A stretch of 19,280 nt of DNA from Thiomonas sp. (GCA_028706735.1 JAQTVS010000012.1:1-19280), one strand, 5' to 3'; numbered from the stretch's first letter, positions 8,566 to 17,159 are shown. The notes: generated by a model not told the origin, from the letters alone. A program made the numbers and translations.

Positions 8566-9915
8566 TCATTGCGAAATCCAGCCAAAACCCTTCATCGCCT
8601 GCAGCGTCGTGTCGGCAATGATTTTGTAGCCGGCAGGTGTGGGGTGGAGGGTATCGGCGAACAGCCAAGTGCCTAAATCAGCCGCACTGGCACCAGCGGC
8701 GGCATACGGGGTGTTGACGTTGCACAACAGCGAGCTGGTCGTCGTCGGGTCGCACCAAGGGGTTGTTACATTGGTGAAACCGAATTGCGCCGGATTGGCG
8801 ACTTCCTGGTTGAGCAAGCTGTAGCCATCCAACACCTTGACCGGCTGCCCCTGCAGATCGTTCAACAGACGCTGATTGAACACCTGCACCAGATTGGAAA
8901 GCAGATAGCAAGGCGCCCCCGTATTGGCGTTGTCGCACACATAACCGGCAGGAGGCGCTTGCGGCGGCGTCGCGCCGGTGTAAGGCAAACCGCGGCCAAA
9001 CGGCGTCTGCGATGAGTCCGGCAAGGTGTAGACCATCACATACTTCGCTCCCTTGCTGGTGATCAGAATGACTTGGGCTGCCAGTTCGTCTGCCGCTTGC
9101 GCCACGGTCGCCTGCGCGACGGCAACCGCCTGCGAGGTTGCATCGTGCTGCGCAGTTGCCTGAATGGCCGCAATCTGCGCTTGCGTCAGGCTGGGGTTTT
9201 GCTGCAGGGCGCTCGTGACGGCCTGCGTGACGGCCTGTGTCACGCTCGCACTCACCGCTCCCAACGCGGTGAAAACATCGTTATTCCCGGCCAGCACCGT
9301 CACCAACTGATTGCTGTTGAAACTGCCGCCGAACTGCGTGAAGTAGTTTTGCACTTGCGTCGTCACCGGCAGCGTCAGTGCGCCGCCGCTATGGCCGATG
9401 CCATTGGGGTTGCTCACCATCGAGCCGCCCTGTGCGAAGTTGGTGCAGTTGGCTTGTCCAGATGAAACGGGGGCGCTGAACGCGCAGAACGCCGGGGTTG
9501 CGGTTGGGCCAGTAGCCCCGAGATACATCACACCGGCTGTCGTGCCGTAACCAATCACGTTTGGCGTCAAGCCAAGATTCAGGCTGGAGGCTAAAACCCC
9601 GGTCCAGTTTCCAGTTGCATCACCATTGACGGTGAACTGGCCGCCCGCTGGATAGGGCAGCCCGGTGAACGGCACAGTTGCCCCATAGGTGCTGACCGCC
9701 GCCAGGGTGTACGCCCCGTCATCCGACAAGCTGTCACCGAACGCCACGACCTGCTTGAACCCGCCACTCGGCGGCGCAGACGGCGCCGTGCTGGCCGCAT
9801 TCACACTCGCCACGGTTGACAGCGTCGGCGGCGTTGGATTGCCACCTCCGCCGCCGCAACCTGCCAAGCCCAAGGCGCTGGCCAAGGCCAGCGCAATCCA
9901 GACACGATTCCGCAT
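8566..9915 (-). CDS. SGNH/GDSL-family esterase lipoprotein
   Basis: This 449-residue protein has a lipoprotein signal peptide with lipobox LGLAGC (lipidated Cys20), followed by five glycines and a Pro/Ser/Thr-rich spacer. The SGNH catalytic blocks are complete: VAFGDSLSDDG with nucleophile Ser62, block III LAGNND at 209-213, and block V FADTLHPT with Asp421 and His424. Between blocks III and V, residues about 219-280 form an Ala/Gln/Thr-rich helical insertion with internal VTQAVTQAVT repeats. The enzyme probably hydrolyses esters or lipids at the outer membrane; the substrate is unknown. ATG 9915 has GAGGAG upstream and is preferred to ATG 9933. There is no C-terminal autotransporter barrel, unlike EstA types. 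The OmpW-like gene follows at 17 bases. Confidence 0.9.
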   Translation of the reverse strand: MRNRVWIALALASALGLAGCGGGGGNPTPPTLSTVASVNAASTAPSAPPSGGFKQVVAFGDSLSDDGAYTLAAVSTYGATVPFTGLPYPAGGQFTVNGDATGNWTGVLASSLNLGLTPNVIGYGTTAGVMYLGATGPTATPAFCAFSAPVSSGQANCTNFAQGGSMVSNPNGIGHSGGALTLPVTTQVQNYFTQFGGSFNSNQLVTVLAGNNDVFTALGAVSASVTQAVTQAVTSALQQNPSLTQAQIAAIQATAQHDATSQAVAVAQATVAQAADELAAQVILITSKGAKYVMVYTLPDSSQTPFGRGLPYTGATPPQAPPAGYVCDNANTGAPCYLLSNLVQVFNQRLLNDLQGQPVKVLDGYSLLNQEVANPAQFGFTNVTTPWCDPTTTSSLLCNVNTPYAAAGASAADLGTWLFADTLHPTPAGYKIIADTTLQAMKGFGWISQ

Positions 9916-9973
9916 GAACATCTCCTCAAACATTGTTATATGCCTGCTAGCCTGCAGGTGGGCGGGTCAAAAT

Positions 9974-9991
9974 AGAACGACCGTTCGGTTT
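9974..9991. promoter_or_regulatory. Overlapping palindromes, possible operator for the esterase operon
   Basis: Two interleaved inverted repeats lie about 60 bases before the esterase start codon: GAACG-AC-CGTTC and ACCG-TT-CGGT, sharing the sequence around 9980-9988. On the minus strand TTGACC (-35-like) follows at once. Repeats of this type are common operators of TetR-family repressors, but no such regulator gene is in the window. Inference from pattern only. Confidence 0.35.
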
Positions 9992-10061
9992 AGCGTAGCC
10001 GAAGGAAAATGGCGTCGCAAGAGCGATACTGCGCATTTGACACAGGTTTGCCGATTTGCAA

Positions 10062-10085
10062 CGAAGGATACCTGCCCGTCCTTCG
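10062..10085 (-). other. Hairpin after sua5, possible weak terminator
   Basis: CGAAGGA (10062-10068) and TCCTTCG (10079-10085) form a perfect seven-base stem with a ten-base loop, 28 bases beyond the sua5 stop codon. No T run follows it on the minus strand, so termination would be Rho-dependent or weak. The rest of the 198-base gap 9916-10113 shows no gene. Confidence 0.35.
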
Positions 10086-10113
10086 CGGCGGAACCATCAG
10101 TTCTTGCAGGACG

Positions 10114-11118
10114 TTAGCGGCCCGAGCCATGCACCGCGCGCGTCAGCCGGTCGCGCAGCGCCAGCCAGTCAGGCGATGGCGGCAAGACTTCGACGCAAAT
10201 CTCCTCAAGCCCTGCCGCATCCAGTTTGCGTAAAACAGCGTAAAGCTGTTGCGCATAGGCAGCAGGATCGGCAGGCAGGGTGATCCATGAGGGATGGGGC
10301 ACATGTGGCAGCGGCGGGAACGCCAGCACCCCGATGCGCCGCCCCGCGCTCGCGTCAATCTCCCAGCGCGCATTGATTTCGTCGCGTGAACGCCACTGCA
10401 GCGGCGTGCGCGGGGCGTAATGCGCCGGCAGCACGCCCGCCACACTCGGAGCAGATTCTGCCGGGCGCAGCAAGTCGGCCACGGCCACGCCCAGGGCTAG
10501 CGCGATGTCAGCCGCCAGCAATTGCCCCGGGCGCAGAATGCGCGGGGGTTGCACGGTGCAATCGACGATGGTGCTCTCGATGCCCACGGCGCAGGCGCCG
10601 CCGTCGAGCACCAGCAGGTCGTCGCCGAGCTCGGCATGCACATGCGCCGCCGTGGTGGGGCTGATGCGCCCGAAGCGGTTGGCCGACGGCGCAGCCAAGC
10701 CGCCCTGCCCGCCCTTGAAAATCGCCAGCACGGCCTGAGCGACGGGATGGGACGGGCAGCGCAGCCCGATCGTGTCCTGCCCGCCAGCGCAGGCGTCGGC
10801 TACGCCGGGCTTGCGCGGCAGAATCAGGGTGAGCGGCCCGGGCCAGAAGGCGGCTGCAAGCAGGCGCGCCGTCTCGGGCACTTCGGCCGCCCAATGCTCA
10901 AGGTCAGCCTGGCGGTGCACATGCACGATCACGGGGTGGTCCGCAGGTCGGCCTTTGGCGGCGTAAATCTTGGCGACGGCGTCGGGGTTCTCGGCGTCGG
11001 CGGCCAGGCCGTAGACGGTTTCGGTCGGCAGGCCGATCAGTTCGCCCGCTTCCAGCCGCCGCACGGCCTCGATGATGTCTTTAGGACGCACCTGGGCGTC
11101 GGTCGTCACTTCACTCAT
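10114..11118 (-). CDS. sua5: L-threonylcarbamoyladenylate synthase, Sua5 type
   Basis: This 334-residue protein makes threonylcarbamoyl-AMP from threonine, bicarbonate and ATP for the t6A modification of ANN-decoding tRNAs. The YrdC domain (about 10-205) has GLPTETVYGLAAD, AKGRPADHPVIVH, WPGPLTLIL, GLAAPSANRFG and IESTIVD. The segment SVAGVLPAHYAPRTPL near residue 230 is the linker found only in the longer Sua5 form, and a C-terminal Sua5 domain follows. ATG 11118 has a poor ribosome binding site but matches the usual domain edge. The gene lies 80 bases after purK on the same strand, an arrangement frequent in Burkholderiales. Confidence 0.95.
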   Translation of the reverse strand: MSEVTTDAQVRPKDIIEAVRRLEAGELIGLPTETVYGLAADAENPDAVAKIYAAKGRPADHPVIVHVHRQADLEHWAAEVPETARLLAAAFWPGPLTLILPRKPGVADACAGGQDTIGLRCPSHPVAQAVLAIFKGGQGGLAAPSANRFGRISPTTAAHVHAELGDDLLVLDGGACAVGIESTIVDCTVQPPRILRPGQLLAADIALALGVAVADLLRPAESAPSVAGVLPAHYAPRTPLQWRSRDEINARWEIDASAGRRIGVLAFPPLPHVPHPSWITLPADPAAYAQQLYAVLRKLDAAGLEEICVEVLPPSPDWLALRDRLTRAVHGSGR

Positions 11119-11198
11119 GTCAGTGCCACACGGCCGCTCCGAAAGAACTGCCGCCTTCGTGGGGAAACGCGCGCAGCGAGTGAGGGGGCTGTTTCACC

Positions 11199-12368
11199 TT
11201 AGAAAGCCTCCAGGCCGAGAACGCTGCAGGCGTGCAGCGCGGTCTGGCGCGCTTCGGCAGGGGTGGCCGCCGTGCAGGTGAGATGGCCCATCTTGCGGCC
11301 CTTGCGCGGCGCGTGCTTGCCGTAGAGGTGCAGATGCGCGCCGGGCTGCCCCAGCACGGTGGCCCAGTCGGGCTCGCGCTGCTGGCCTGCCGCATCGAAC
11401 CAGAGGTCGCCCAGCAGATTGAGCATGACAGTGGCGCTGTGCTGCCTGGGCGCCAGCAGCGGCGCGTTCACCAAGGTGCGCCATTGCAGTTCGAACTGCG
11501 ACACGCTGCAGGAGTCGATGGTGTGATGGCCGGAGTTGTGCGGGCGCGGCGCGATTTCATTGGCCAGCAGACGACCGTCGCGCAGCACGAAAAATTCCAC
11601 GCAGAGCACGCCGACATAGTCCAGCCCCTGCGCCACTGTGGCTGCGGCGTTCCGCGCCGCTTCGGCGATTTCGGGGGTGATGGCGGGGCCGGGCGAAAAG
11701 CTGGCGAACAGAATGCCGTCGCGATGCAGATTCTGCTGCGGATTGAACAGCACGGAGCAGCCGTCGCGGCCGCGCGCCATGACGACGGACAATTCAAACG
11801 CGAGATCGAGTTTTTTCTCCAGCATGCAGTCCACACCGCCCAAGGCAGTCCATGCCGCAGGCAGGTCGGCTGCAGTGTGCACCGTGATCTGCCCTTTGCC
11901 GTCATAGCCTAGCCGGGCGGTTTTGAGAATGCCGGGAAACAGGTCAGTGCTCACCGCATCAAGGCCGCCGTTCGCTGCCAGTACGGCGTGCGGTGCGCAA
12001 GGAACGCCGAGCCGCGCAAACAAGGCCTTTTCCTGCGCCCGGTCCTGGCACACAGCCACGGCCTGCGGCGCGGGCGACAGTGGCACGCGCGACTCCAGCC
12101 ACTGCATCGAGTGCGCCGGAATGTTCTCGAATTCCACTGTCACCGCGGCGCATTCGCGGGCGAGCTGATCGAGCGCCAGCGGATCGTCATAGCGCGCGGC
12201 AAGGTGGATGCCGGTGACCTGCGCTGCGGGCGCGGCTTCATCGGCTTCGAGCACGGCCACGCCATAGCCCGCGCTCTGCGCCGCCTGGGCAAACATGCGG
12301 CCCAACTGCCCGCCACCGAGCACGCCCAGCGTGGCGCCGGGGGGAATGAATGCTGCGCTCCGGCTCAT
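11199..12368 (-). CDS. purK: N5-carboxyaminoimidazole ribonucleotide synthase
   Basis: This 389-residue ATP-grasp enzyme carboxylates AIR to N5-CAIR with ATP and bicarbonate in purine synthesis. The N-terminus has [18 protein letters not shown], then [22 protein letters not shown] marks the ATP-grasp core and [19 protein letters not shown] the active-site end. Its ATG overlaps the purE stop codon by four bases (ATGA, 12365-12368), so PurE and PurK, which act in sequence on the same intermediate, are translationally coupled. It is full length. Confidence 0.97.
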   Translation of the reverse strand: MSRSAAFIPPGATLGVLGGGQLGRMFAQAAQSAGYGVAVLEADEAAPAAQVTGIHLAARYDDPLALDQLARECAAVTVEFENIPAHSMQWLESRVPLSPAPQAVAVCQDRAQEKALFARLGVPCAPHAVLAANGGLDAVSTDLFPGILKTARLGYDGKGQITVHTAADLPAAWTALGGVDCMLEKKLDLAFELSVVMARGRDGCSVLFNPQQNLHRDGILFASFSPGPAITPEIAEAARNAAATVAQGLDYVGVLCVEFFVLRDGRLLANEIAPRPHNSGHHTIDSCSVSQFELQWRTLVNAPLLAPRQHSATVMLNLLGDLWFDAAGQQREPDWATVLGQPGAHLHLYGKHAPRKGRKMGHLTCTAATPAEARQTALHACSVLGLEAF

Positions 12369-12853
12369 GCTGGGCTACCCACGCGCATGGCCCGCGCCGC
12401 AGCGGTTTGCTCCGCGCGGAAGGCGTCGAGCTGATCGCGCAGCGCGGTGTCGTGCGCCGCCAGCATGGCGACGGCAAACAGCGCCGCATTCGCCGCCCCG
12501 GCTTCGCCGATGGCAAAGGTCGCAACCGGCACCCCCTTGGGCATCTGCACGATGGACAGCAGCGAATCCTCGCCCCGAAGATACTTGCTTGGCACTGGAA
12601 CGCCGAGCACCGGCACCGCGGTCTTGGCCGCCAGCATGCCCGGCAGATGCGCCGCGCCGCCCGCGCCGGCGATGATGGCGCGCAGACCGCGCTGCTGCGC
12701 ACTGTCGGCGTAGGCAAACAAATCGTCGGGCATGCGGTGCGCCGAGACCACCTGGCAGTCGTGCTCCACCCCGAAGCGGATGAGGATGTCCGCCGCATGG
12801 CGCATCACCTCCCAGTCGCTTTGCGACCCCATCACCACGCCGATTGCGGCCAT
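12365..12853 (-). CDS. purE: N5-CAIR mutase (class I PurE)
   Basis: This 162-residue protein moves the carboxyl group of N5-CAIR to give CAIR; the family is octameric. [13 protein letters not shown] (5-17), [11 protein letters not shown] with catalytic His39, [13 protein letters not shown] and [22 protein letters not shown] are the class I signatures, the last shown here in two parts: [16 protein letters not shown] and SIVQMP. The frame is open to 12997, but ATG 12853 has AGGAGAG upstream and starts at the family position. It is divergent from cnoX across a 170-base gap that should hold both promoters; a TAAAAT-like -10 for purE is at 12888-12893. Confidence 0.97.
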   Translation of the reverse strand: MAAIGVVMGSQSDWEVMRHAADILIRFGVEHDCQVVSAHRMPDDLFAYADSAQQRGLRAIIAGAGGAAHLPGMLAAKTAVPVLGVPVPSKYLRGEDSLLSIVQMPKGVPVATFAIGEAGAANAALFAVAMLAAHDTALRDQLDAFRAEQTAAARAMRVGSPA

Positions 12854-13023
12854 CTGCTCTCTCCTGTGCAACGCCTGTAAACGGGTGATTTTAAGAAGCA
12901 GTGGATCAAGCCCATGAAATCGCGCCCCGCTATGCTCCACCCAAACGCAGATCGTGCGCCTGCATACACCCCTTGGTATGGCGCCGACCGCCCCCATCTG
13001 CCCTGCTTATTCAGGAGTCGAAC

Positions 13024-13923
13024 ATGATTGATGCCACCGTTGCCAATTTTGAAACCGAAGTCGTCGAAGCCTCCAATACCGTCCCGGTCTTGGTGGATCT
13101 GTGGGCGCCGTGGTGCGGCCCCTGCCGCGCGCTTGGCCCCATTCTCGAAAAGCTGGAAGTGGCTTACGAAGGCCGCTTCAAGCTGGTGAAAATCAACACC
13201 GAAGAAGAGCAGGAACTGGCCGCTGCATTTGGCGTGCGCAGCATTCCCATGGTCATGCTGCTCAAAGATGGCCAGCCGGTGGACGGTTTCGTGGGCGCGC
13301 TGCCGGAAGGCCAGATTCGCGAATTTCTCGACAAGCACGTTCCCGACTCAGCGCCGGAACAGGCGGATGACGCTGCCGAGCAGACCGAGACGGAAACGCC
13401 GCCCGGCCCCGCGCTTTCCCCGCTGGAAAAGCTGCAGCAAGACCTGGCCACCAACCCGGCAAACGATAGCGCACGCAAGGCCTATGTCGAACTGCTGCTG
13501 AAGAACGGCCGCCCCGCCGACGCGAAGCTGGCCTTCGAGCCCATTGCCGGCAAGGCGCTGGGCGATGCCCGCATCCAGGCGCTGGCCGACTGGCTTGCCG
13601 CCGCGCAGGCCACGCCCAGCCTGCCCACTGTTGCCGCACTGCAGGCCAGCATCGCCGCCAACAAGCGCGACTTCGACGCCCGCTACGCCCTGGCGCAGCA
13701 ACACATGGCCGCGCAGCAGTGGACGGCGGCGCTCGACGAACTGCTCGACATCCTGATGCGCGACAAAAACTGGAGCGAAGACCGCGCGCGCAAGACCTTT
13801 GTCAACATCCTCGAACTGATGACCCCGTCGGATGCCCCCAAGCCCGCGCCCGGCCAGCCTCCTGTCACCGATCCCACGGTAGAGGGCTACCGCCGCCGTC
13901 TGAGCATGACGGTGCTGAGCTGA
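13024..13923 (+). CDS. cnoX: Thioredoxin-TPR chaperedoxin, CnoX (YbbN) family
   Basis: This 299-residue protein has an N-terminal thioredoxin fold (about 1-108) with the active site WAPWCGPCRALGP (Cys31, Cys34) and cis-proline in VRSIPMVML (Pro75). An acidic, Pro/Glu-rich linker (about 108-135) leads to a C-terminal TPR-like helical domain (about 136-270). CnoX holds unfolding proteins for GroEL and DnaK under oxidative stress. E. coli CnoX has SxxC in place of CxxC; this protein keeps both cysteines and so should be redox active. ATG 13024 follows a good AGGAG; the frame upstream to 12901 lies in the promoter region. A strong terminator follows at 13942-13970. Confidence 0.94.
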   Translation: MIDATVANFETEVVEASNTVPVLVDLWAPWCGPCRALGPILEKLEVAYEGRFKLVKINTEEEQELAAAFGVRSIPMVMLLKDGQPVDGFVGALPEGQIREFLDKHVPDSAPEQADDAAEQTETETPPGPALSPLEKLQQDLATNPANDSARKAYVELLLKNGRPADAKLAFEPIAGKALGDARIQALADWLAAAQATPSLPTVAALQASIAANKRDFDARYALAQQHMAAQQWTAALDELLDILMRDKNWSEDRARKTFVNILELMTPSDAPKPAPGQPPVTDPTVEGYRRRLSMTVLS

Positions 13924-13941
13924 ACGCCTGGCGCACTACAC

Positions 13942-13970
13942 AAAAACGCCGACTTCAAGTCGGCGTTTTT
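13942..13970. terminator. Bidirectional terminator between cnoX and the DJ-1/PfpI gene
   Basis: The perfect inverted repeat A5CGCCGACTT / AAGTCGGCGT5 gives a GC-rich stem with A and T runs on both sides. It lies 18 bases after the cnoX stop and 19 bases after the stop of the convergent PfpI-type gene, so it serves both. Confidence 0.93.
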
Positions 13971-13989
13971 CATGGCGTTTACACACGCG

Positions 13990-14571
13990 TTACAGCGTGA
14001 TCTGCGTCCCCAGCAGTTTGAGAAACTGCCCCATCCACACCGGATGCGCGGGCCAGGCGGGTGCGGTCACCAGATTGCCCTGCGTCACCGCCTGATCGAC
14101 CGGAATGTCGGCATAGTCTCCGCCAGCCTCGCGCACTTCCGGGCCACAGGCCGGATAGGCCGAGCACTTGCGCCCCTGCAGCACGCCTGCCGCCGCCAGA
14201 ATCTGGGCGCCGTGGCACACCGCCGCCACCGGCTTGTTAGCGCTGAAAAAATGCCGCACAAGATCGAGCACCTTGGGGTTGAGCCGCAGGTATTCGGGGG
14301 CGCGTCCACCGGGGATGACCAGCGCGTCGTAGTCCTCGGCCTTCACTTCGGCGAAAGTGGCGTTGAGGGTGAAGTTGTGGCCGGGCTTTTCGGAATAGGT
14401 CTGCGCGCCCTCGAAGTCGTGAATCGCAGTTTTCACCTGATCGCCCGCCTTCTTGTCGGGGCAGACCGCATGCACCGTGTGCCCCACGGCCAGCAGGGTC
14501 TGGAACGGCACCATGGTTTCGTAGTCTTCGGCGTAATCACCCGCCAACAGCAGAATGCGTTTTGCAGCCAT
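13990..14571 (-). CDS. DJ-1/PfpI superfamily protein
   Basis: This 193-residue single-domain protein begins [20 protein letters not shown]. It carries the nucleophile elbow [17 protein letters not shown] with Cys119 and His120, and [13 protein letters not shown] before it, which are the family's defining features. Relatives include the Pyrococcus protease PfpI, glyoxalase III/deglycase enzymes and stress proteins such as YhbO; which activity this one has cannot be read from sequence. It is long enough for the standard flavodoxin-like fold and has no signal peptide. ATG 14571 has GGAGA upstream; the frame to 14643 would run into the purC promoter. It diverges from purC. Confidence 0.93.
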   Translation of the reverse strand: MAAKRILLLAGDYAEDYETMVPFQTLLAVGHTVHAVCPDKKAGDQVKTAIHDFEGAQTYSEKPGHNFTLNATFAEVKAEDYDALVIPGGRAPEYLRLNPKVLDLVRHFFSANKPVAAVCHGAQILAAAGVLQGRKCSAYPACGPEVREAGGDYADIPVDQAVTQGNLVTAPAWPAHPVWMGQFLKLLGTQITL

Positions 14572-14656
14572 GTCGAGTCTCCGTTGAGAGTTTGCCGCAC
14601 ATGCGGCCCGCCTATTGTGAAACGCTGCAGGTGAAAAACTCAACCCTGCAAATTTC

Positions 14657-14662
14657 TACAAT
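14657..14662 (+). promoter_or_regulatory. Candidate -10 element for purC
   Basis: TACAAT is a close match to the sigma-70 -10 consensus and lies 28 bases before the purC ATG, inside the 119-base divergent gap with the PfpI-type gene. No good -35 is visible at 16-18 bases. Confidence 0.35.
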
Positions 14663-14690
14663 CCAGCCTTGCCCCCATGAAAGCCCGCCC

Positions 14691-15575
14691 ATGACCTCTG
14701 CCCTGCTGCAATCCTCCCTGCATTCCCTGCCCCTGCTGTCACGCGGCAAGGTGCGCGAAAACTATGCCGTCGGCGCTGACCGCCTGCTGATGGTGGCCAC
14801 TGACCGTATCTCGGCCTTCGACGTCATCATGGCCGAACCCATTCCCGGCAAGGGCGAAATTCTCACCCGCATGGCGCGGTTCTGGTTCGGCCTGTTGCAC
14901 GACGTGGCGCCCAACCATCTGCTCGATATCGATCCCGAAACCGTCGTCGCTCCCGATGAGCGCAATCAGGTGCGCGGCCGCGCCATGGTGGTCAAGCGGC
15001 TCAAACCGCTGCCGGTCGAAGCCGTGGTGCGCGGCTATCTCGCAGGCTCTGGCTGGAAAGACTATCAAGCCAGCGGCGCCGTCTGCGGCGTCGCCCTTCC
15101 ACCGGGCTTGCAGCTGGCCAGCAAGCTGCCCGCACCCATCTTCACCCCCGCCACCAAGGCCGAGCTGGGCGAACATGACGAGAACATTTCCTTCGCGCAA
15201 ATGGAACAGGCCATCGGCGCCGAACTCGCCGCGCAGGTGCGCGACATCAGCATCACCCTCTATCAACGCGCGGCCGACTACGCCTCGGCGCGCGGCATCC
15301 TGATTGCCGACACCAAGTTCGAGTTCGGCCTCGACGAAGACGGCGCCCTCACCCTGATGGACGAGGTGCTGACCCCCGACTCCTCGCGCTTCTGGCCCGC
15401 CGACACCTGGGCCGAGGGCAGCTCGCCGCCGAGCTTCGACAAGCAGTTTCTGCGCGATTGGCTCGAGGGCGTGCCTGGCTGGAACAAACAGCCGCCGCCG
15501 CCCGCCTTGCCCGCCGAGGTCATTGCGCACACCCTGGCCCGCTACCGCGAAGCGCTGGAGCGTCTGACTGGTTGA
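14691..15575 (+). CDS. purC: SAICAR synthetase (phosphoribosylaminoimidazole-succinocarboxamide synthase)
   Basis: This 294-residue protein joins aspartate to CAIR with ATP, the step directly after Pur[23 protein letters not shown] (about 17-38, quoted here as SRGKVRENY and LLMVATD), [36 protein letters not shown] and [12 protein letters not shown] are conserved. The length fits the longer form common in Betaproteobacteria. ATG 14691 is the first in-frame start giving the family N-terminus, but its ribosome binding site is weak. purE and purK are nearby on the opposite strand, separated by cnoX and the PfpI-type gene. An AraC-type regulator gene follows after only 26 bases, with no visible terminator. 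Confidence 0.97.
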   Translation: MTSALLQSSLHSLPLLSRGKVRENYAVGADRLLMVATDRISAFDVIMAEPIPGKGEILTRMARFWFGLLHDVAPNHLLDIDPETVVAPDERNQVRGRAMVVKRLKPLPVEAVVRGYLAGSGWKDYQASGAVCGVALPPGLQLASKLPAPIFTPATKAELGEHDENISFAQMEQAIGAELAAQVRDISITLYQRAADYASARGILIADTKFEFGLDEDGALTLMDEVLTPDSSRFWPADTWAEGSSPPSFDKQFLRDWLEGVPGWNKQPPPPALPAEVIAHTLARYREALERLTG

Positions 15576-15601
15576 TAAAAAATGCAGACACGATCCTGGA
15601 C

Positions 15602-16405
15602 ATGACCAAAAGCCAAGATTTCAAGATGCTGCCATGCGGGATACGCGGAGTGGAAGCCGTTGTTGCCGACTCAGCCATCGTCTTCGGCCGGCACACCCAC
15701 GAACTGTTTGGCGTCGGTCTGATGGATCGCGGCGGACACAAGTCGGCGAGCGGACGCGGCACGGTCGAAGCCTGGCCTGGCGATGTCATCACGGTCAATC
15801 CAGGAGAAGTGCATGACGGTGCGCCGATCGGCTCCACAGGACGCTCTTGGCGCATGCTCTATTTTGAACCTTCCATCATCGTCGAAGCTGCGAAGGACAT
15901 CACCGAGGAAATGCATCTGGATGGCGAGTTCGCCAGTCCCGCTGTCCGCGACAAACAGTTGGCTTTGGCTGTTCATCGCTTGTTCAAGGTCGCAACCGGC
16001 ACGGCGCCGAGTTTGTTGCAACTGGATGAAGCTCTGTTGTCTGCGATCGGTCCGCTCCTGCATCCGATTCCGCCCAGGCTCTCAGGAATTCCGGCAGCGA
16101 TCCTCTCGGCGCGCTCTATGATGGACCACGATCCAGCAGCGGCGGTGTCGCTCACCGTGTTGGCGCACGAAGCCGGACTCAGCCGCTATCAGTTCCTCCG
16201 CGCATTTGCCCGGTTGACCGGCTTGACCCCCCATGCCTACCTGGTGCAGCGCCGCGTACACCTGGCCCGCCAGTTGATCCGCCGGGGCATGAAACCCGCC
16301 GAAGCAGCAGTGGCATGCGGCTTCGCCGACCAGAGCCACATGACACGATTGTTCGTGCGCACTTTTGGGCTCGCTCCTGGGGCATTCGCCAAAGTGTTGA
16401 GCTGA
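15602..16405 (+). CDS. AraC-family transcriptional regulator
   Basis: This 267-residue protein has an N-terminal cupin-like sensing domain (about 15-90; FGRHTHELFGVGLMDRGG, WPGDVITVNPGEVHDG) and a C-terminal double helix-turn-helix (about 180-262). The latter reads LTVLAHEAGLSRYQFLRAF in its first helix pair and EAAVACGFADQSHMTRLF in its second. The layout is typical of AraC regulators placed beside LysE-family exporters, where they act as ligand-responsive activators. ATG 15602 has a poor ribosome binding site; ATG 15626 is an alternative. The gene lies 26 bases after purC but is unlikely to be related to it in function. The next gene is a B3/B4-domain protein, then a LysE exporter on the same strand. 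The ligand is unknown. Confidence 0.9.
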   Translation: MTKSQDFKMLPCGIRGVEAVVADSAIVFGRHTHELFGVGLMDRGGHKSASGRGTVEAWPGDVITVNPGEVHDGAPIGSTGRSWRMLYFEPSIIVEAAKDITEEMHLDGEFASPAVRDKQLALAVHRLFKVATGTAPSLLQLDEALLSAIGPLLHPIPPRLSGIPAAILSARSMMDHDPAAAVSLTVLAHEAGLSRYQFLRAFARLTGLTPHAYLVQRRVHLARQLIRRGMKPAEAAVACGFADQSHMTRLFVRTFGLAPGAFAKVLS

Positions 16406-16421
16406 AGCCGCGTGCTGCAAT

Positions 16422-16437
16422 TTCGTTCAAGAACGAA
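16422..16437. promoter_or_regulatory. Palindrome between the araC-type gene and the B3/B4-lysE pair
   Basis: TTCGTTC-AA-GAACGAA has perfect seven-base arms. It starts 16 bases after the regulator stop codon and ends 53 bases before the next ATG. It is not followed by a T run, so it is a better candidate for a regulator binding site than for a terminator. AraC proteins mostly use direct repeats, so a different protein or an mRNA hairpin is possible. Confidence 0.45.
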
Positions 16438-16490
16438 TGGTGAAAAGCACAGATGATCGTGGCCTGTCTGGTCCGAACCCAAGGTGCCCT

Positions 16491-17159
16491 ATGTTGTTCT
16501 CCTACTCTCAGTCGCTGCGCGACGACTTCCCCGAGTTATCCACTGGGGTGTTGCATGTGCAGAGCATCAGTTCTGTTGCAGATGTAACCGAAACTGCAGC
16601 GCGACTCACCACACTGGCCACCCGGCGCATCGCCGCTGGCACGGAGGCAGACCTGCCAGAAATTCAAGCCTGGAGGCACATCTTTAGTCGCATGGGTCTC
16701 AAACCAACGCAATATCGCTGCGCCTCGGAGTCGTTGCTGCGGCGTCTACGCAAAGAGGGAAGCCTGCCATTGGTGCTTCCTTTCGTGGACCTCTGCAACG
16801 CCACCTCGGCCGCCTTTGCCATCCCCATTGCAGCGTTCGATCTGGATCGGATCGCAGGTGGTCTCGTGGTGCGCCGCGCCACCGGCACGGAGCGCTACGA
16901 CACCTTCTCGGGCGAGGTGGAACATCCTGAGACCGGCGAGGTCATCTTTGCCGACGACGAATCCCGTGCCCATGCCCGCCGCTGGACCAATCGGCAGAGC
17001 GGGTATTCGGCGGTGAGCGGTGAGACGCGCAACGTACTGATCGTCGCCGAGGCCGTGCATGGCACGGCCGAGCACGACGTCGGTCGATTGATCGCATCGC
17101 TCAATGAATCGATCCAGAAGCTATGGCCGGCGGCGTTGGTGCGGAAGGCACTCGCCTGA
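16491..17159 (+). CDS. Solo B3/B4 (PheRS beta editing-like) domain protein
   Basis: This 222-residue protein matches the free-standing B3/4 domain of the phenylalanyl-tRNA synthetase beta chain. The family pattern is seen in SRMGLKPTQYRCASESLLRR (about 66-85), LPFVDLCNATSAAFAIPIAAFDLDRI (about 96-121, here LPFVDLCNAT and AAFDLDRI), EVIFADDE and WTNRQSGYS. In PheRS this domain hydrolyses wrongly formed Tyr-tRNA. Solo copies are of uncertain function and may act on mischarged tRNA in trans. ATG 16491 has AAGG upstream; the frame extends to 16437 but starts inside the palindrome without a binding site. The stop overlaps the lysE start by one base (TGATG), coupling the two. Catalytic residues cannot be mapped with confidence by eye. 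Confidence 0.85.
   Translation: MLFSYSQSLRDDFPELSTGVLHVQSISSVADVTETAARLTTLATRRIAAGTEADLPEIQAWRHIFSRMGLKPTQYRCASESLLRRLRKEGSLPLVLPFVDLCNATSAAFAIPIAAFDLDRIAGGLVVRRATGTERYDTFSGEVEHPETGEVIFADDESRAHARRWTNRQSGYSAVSGETRNVLIVAEAVHGTAEHDVGRLIASLNESIQKLWPAALVRKALA

Noticed and set aside
10009..10233. Small plus-strand frame before and across the sua5 end
   Set aside because: No ribosome binding site, overlaps sua5 antisense, and the product is basic and unlike any protein I know.
12854..12997. N-terminal extension of PurE into the divergent promoter region
   Set aside because: ATG 12853 has a strong ribosome binding site and the family N-terminus; the extension would occupy the promoter gap.
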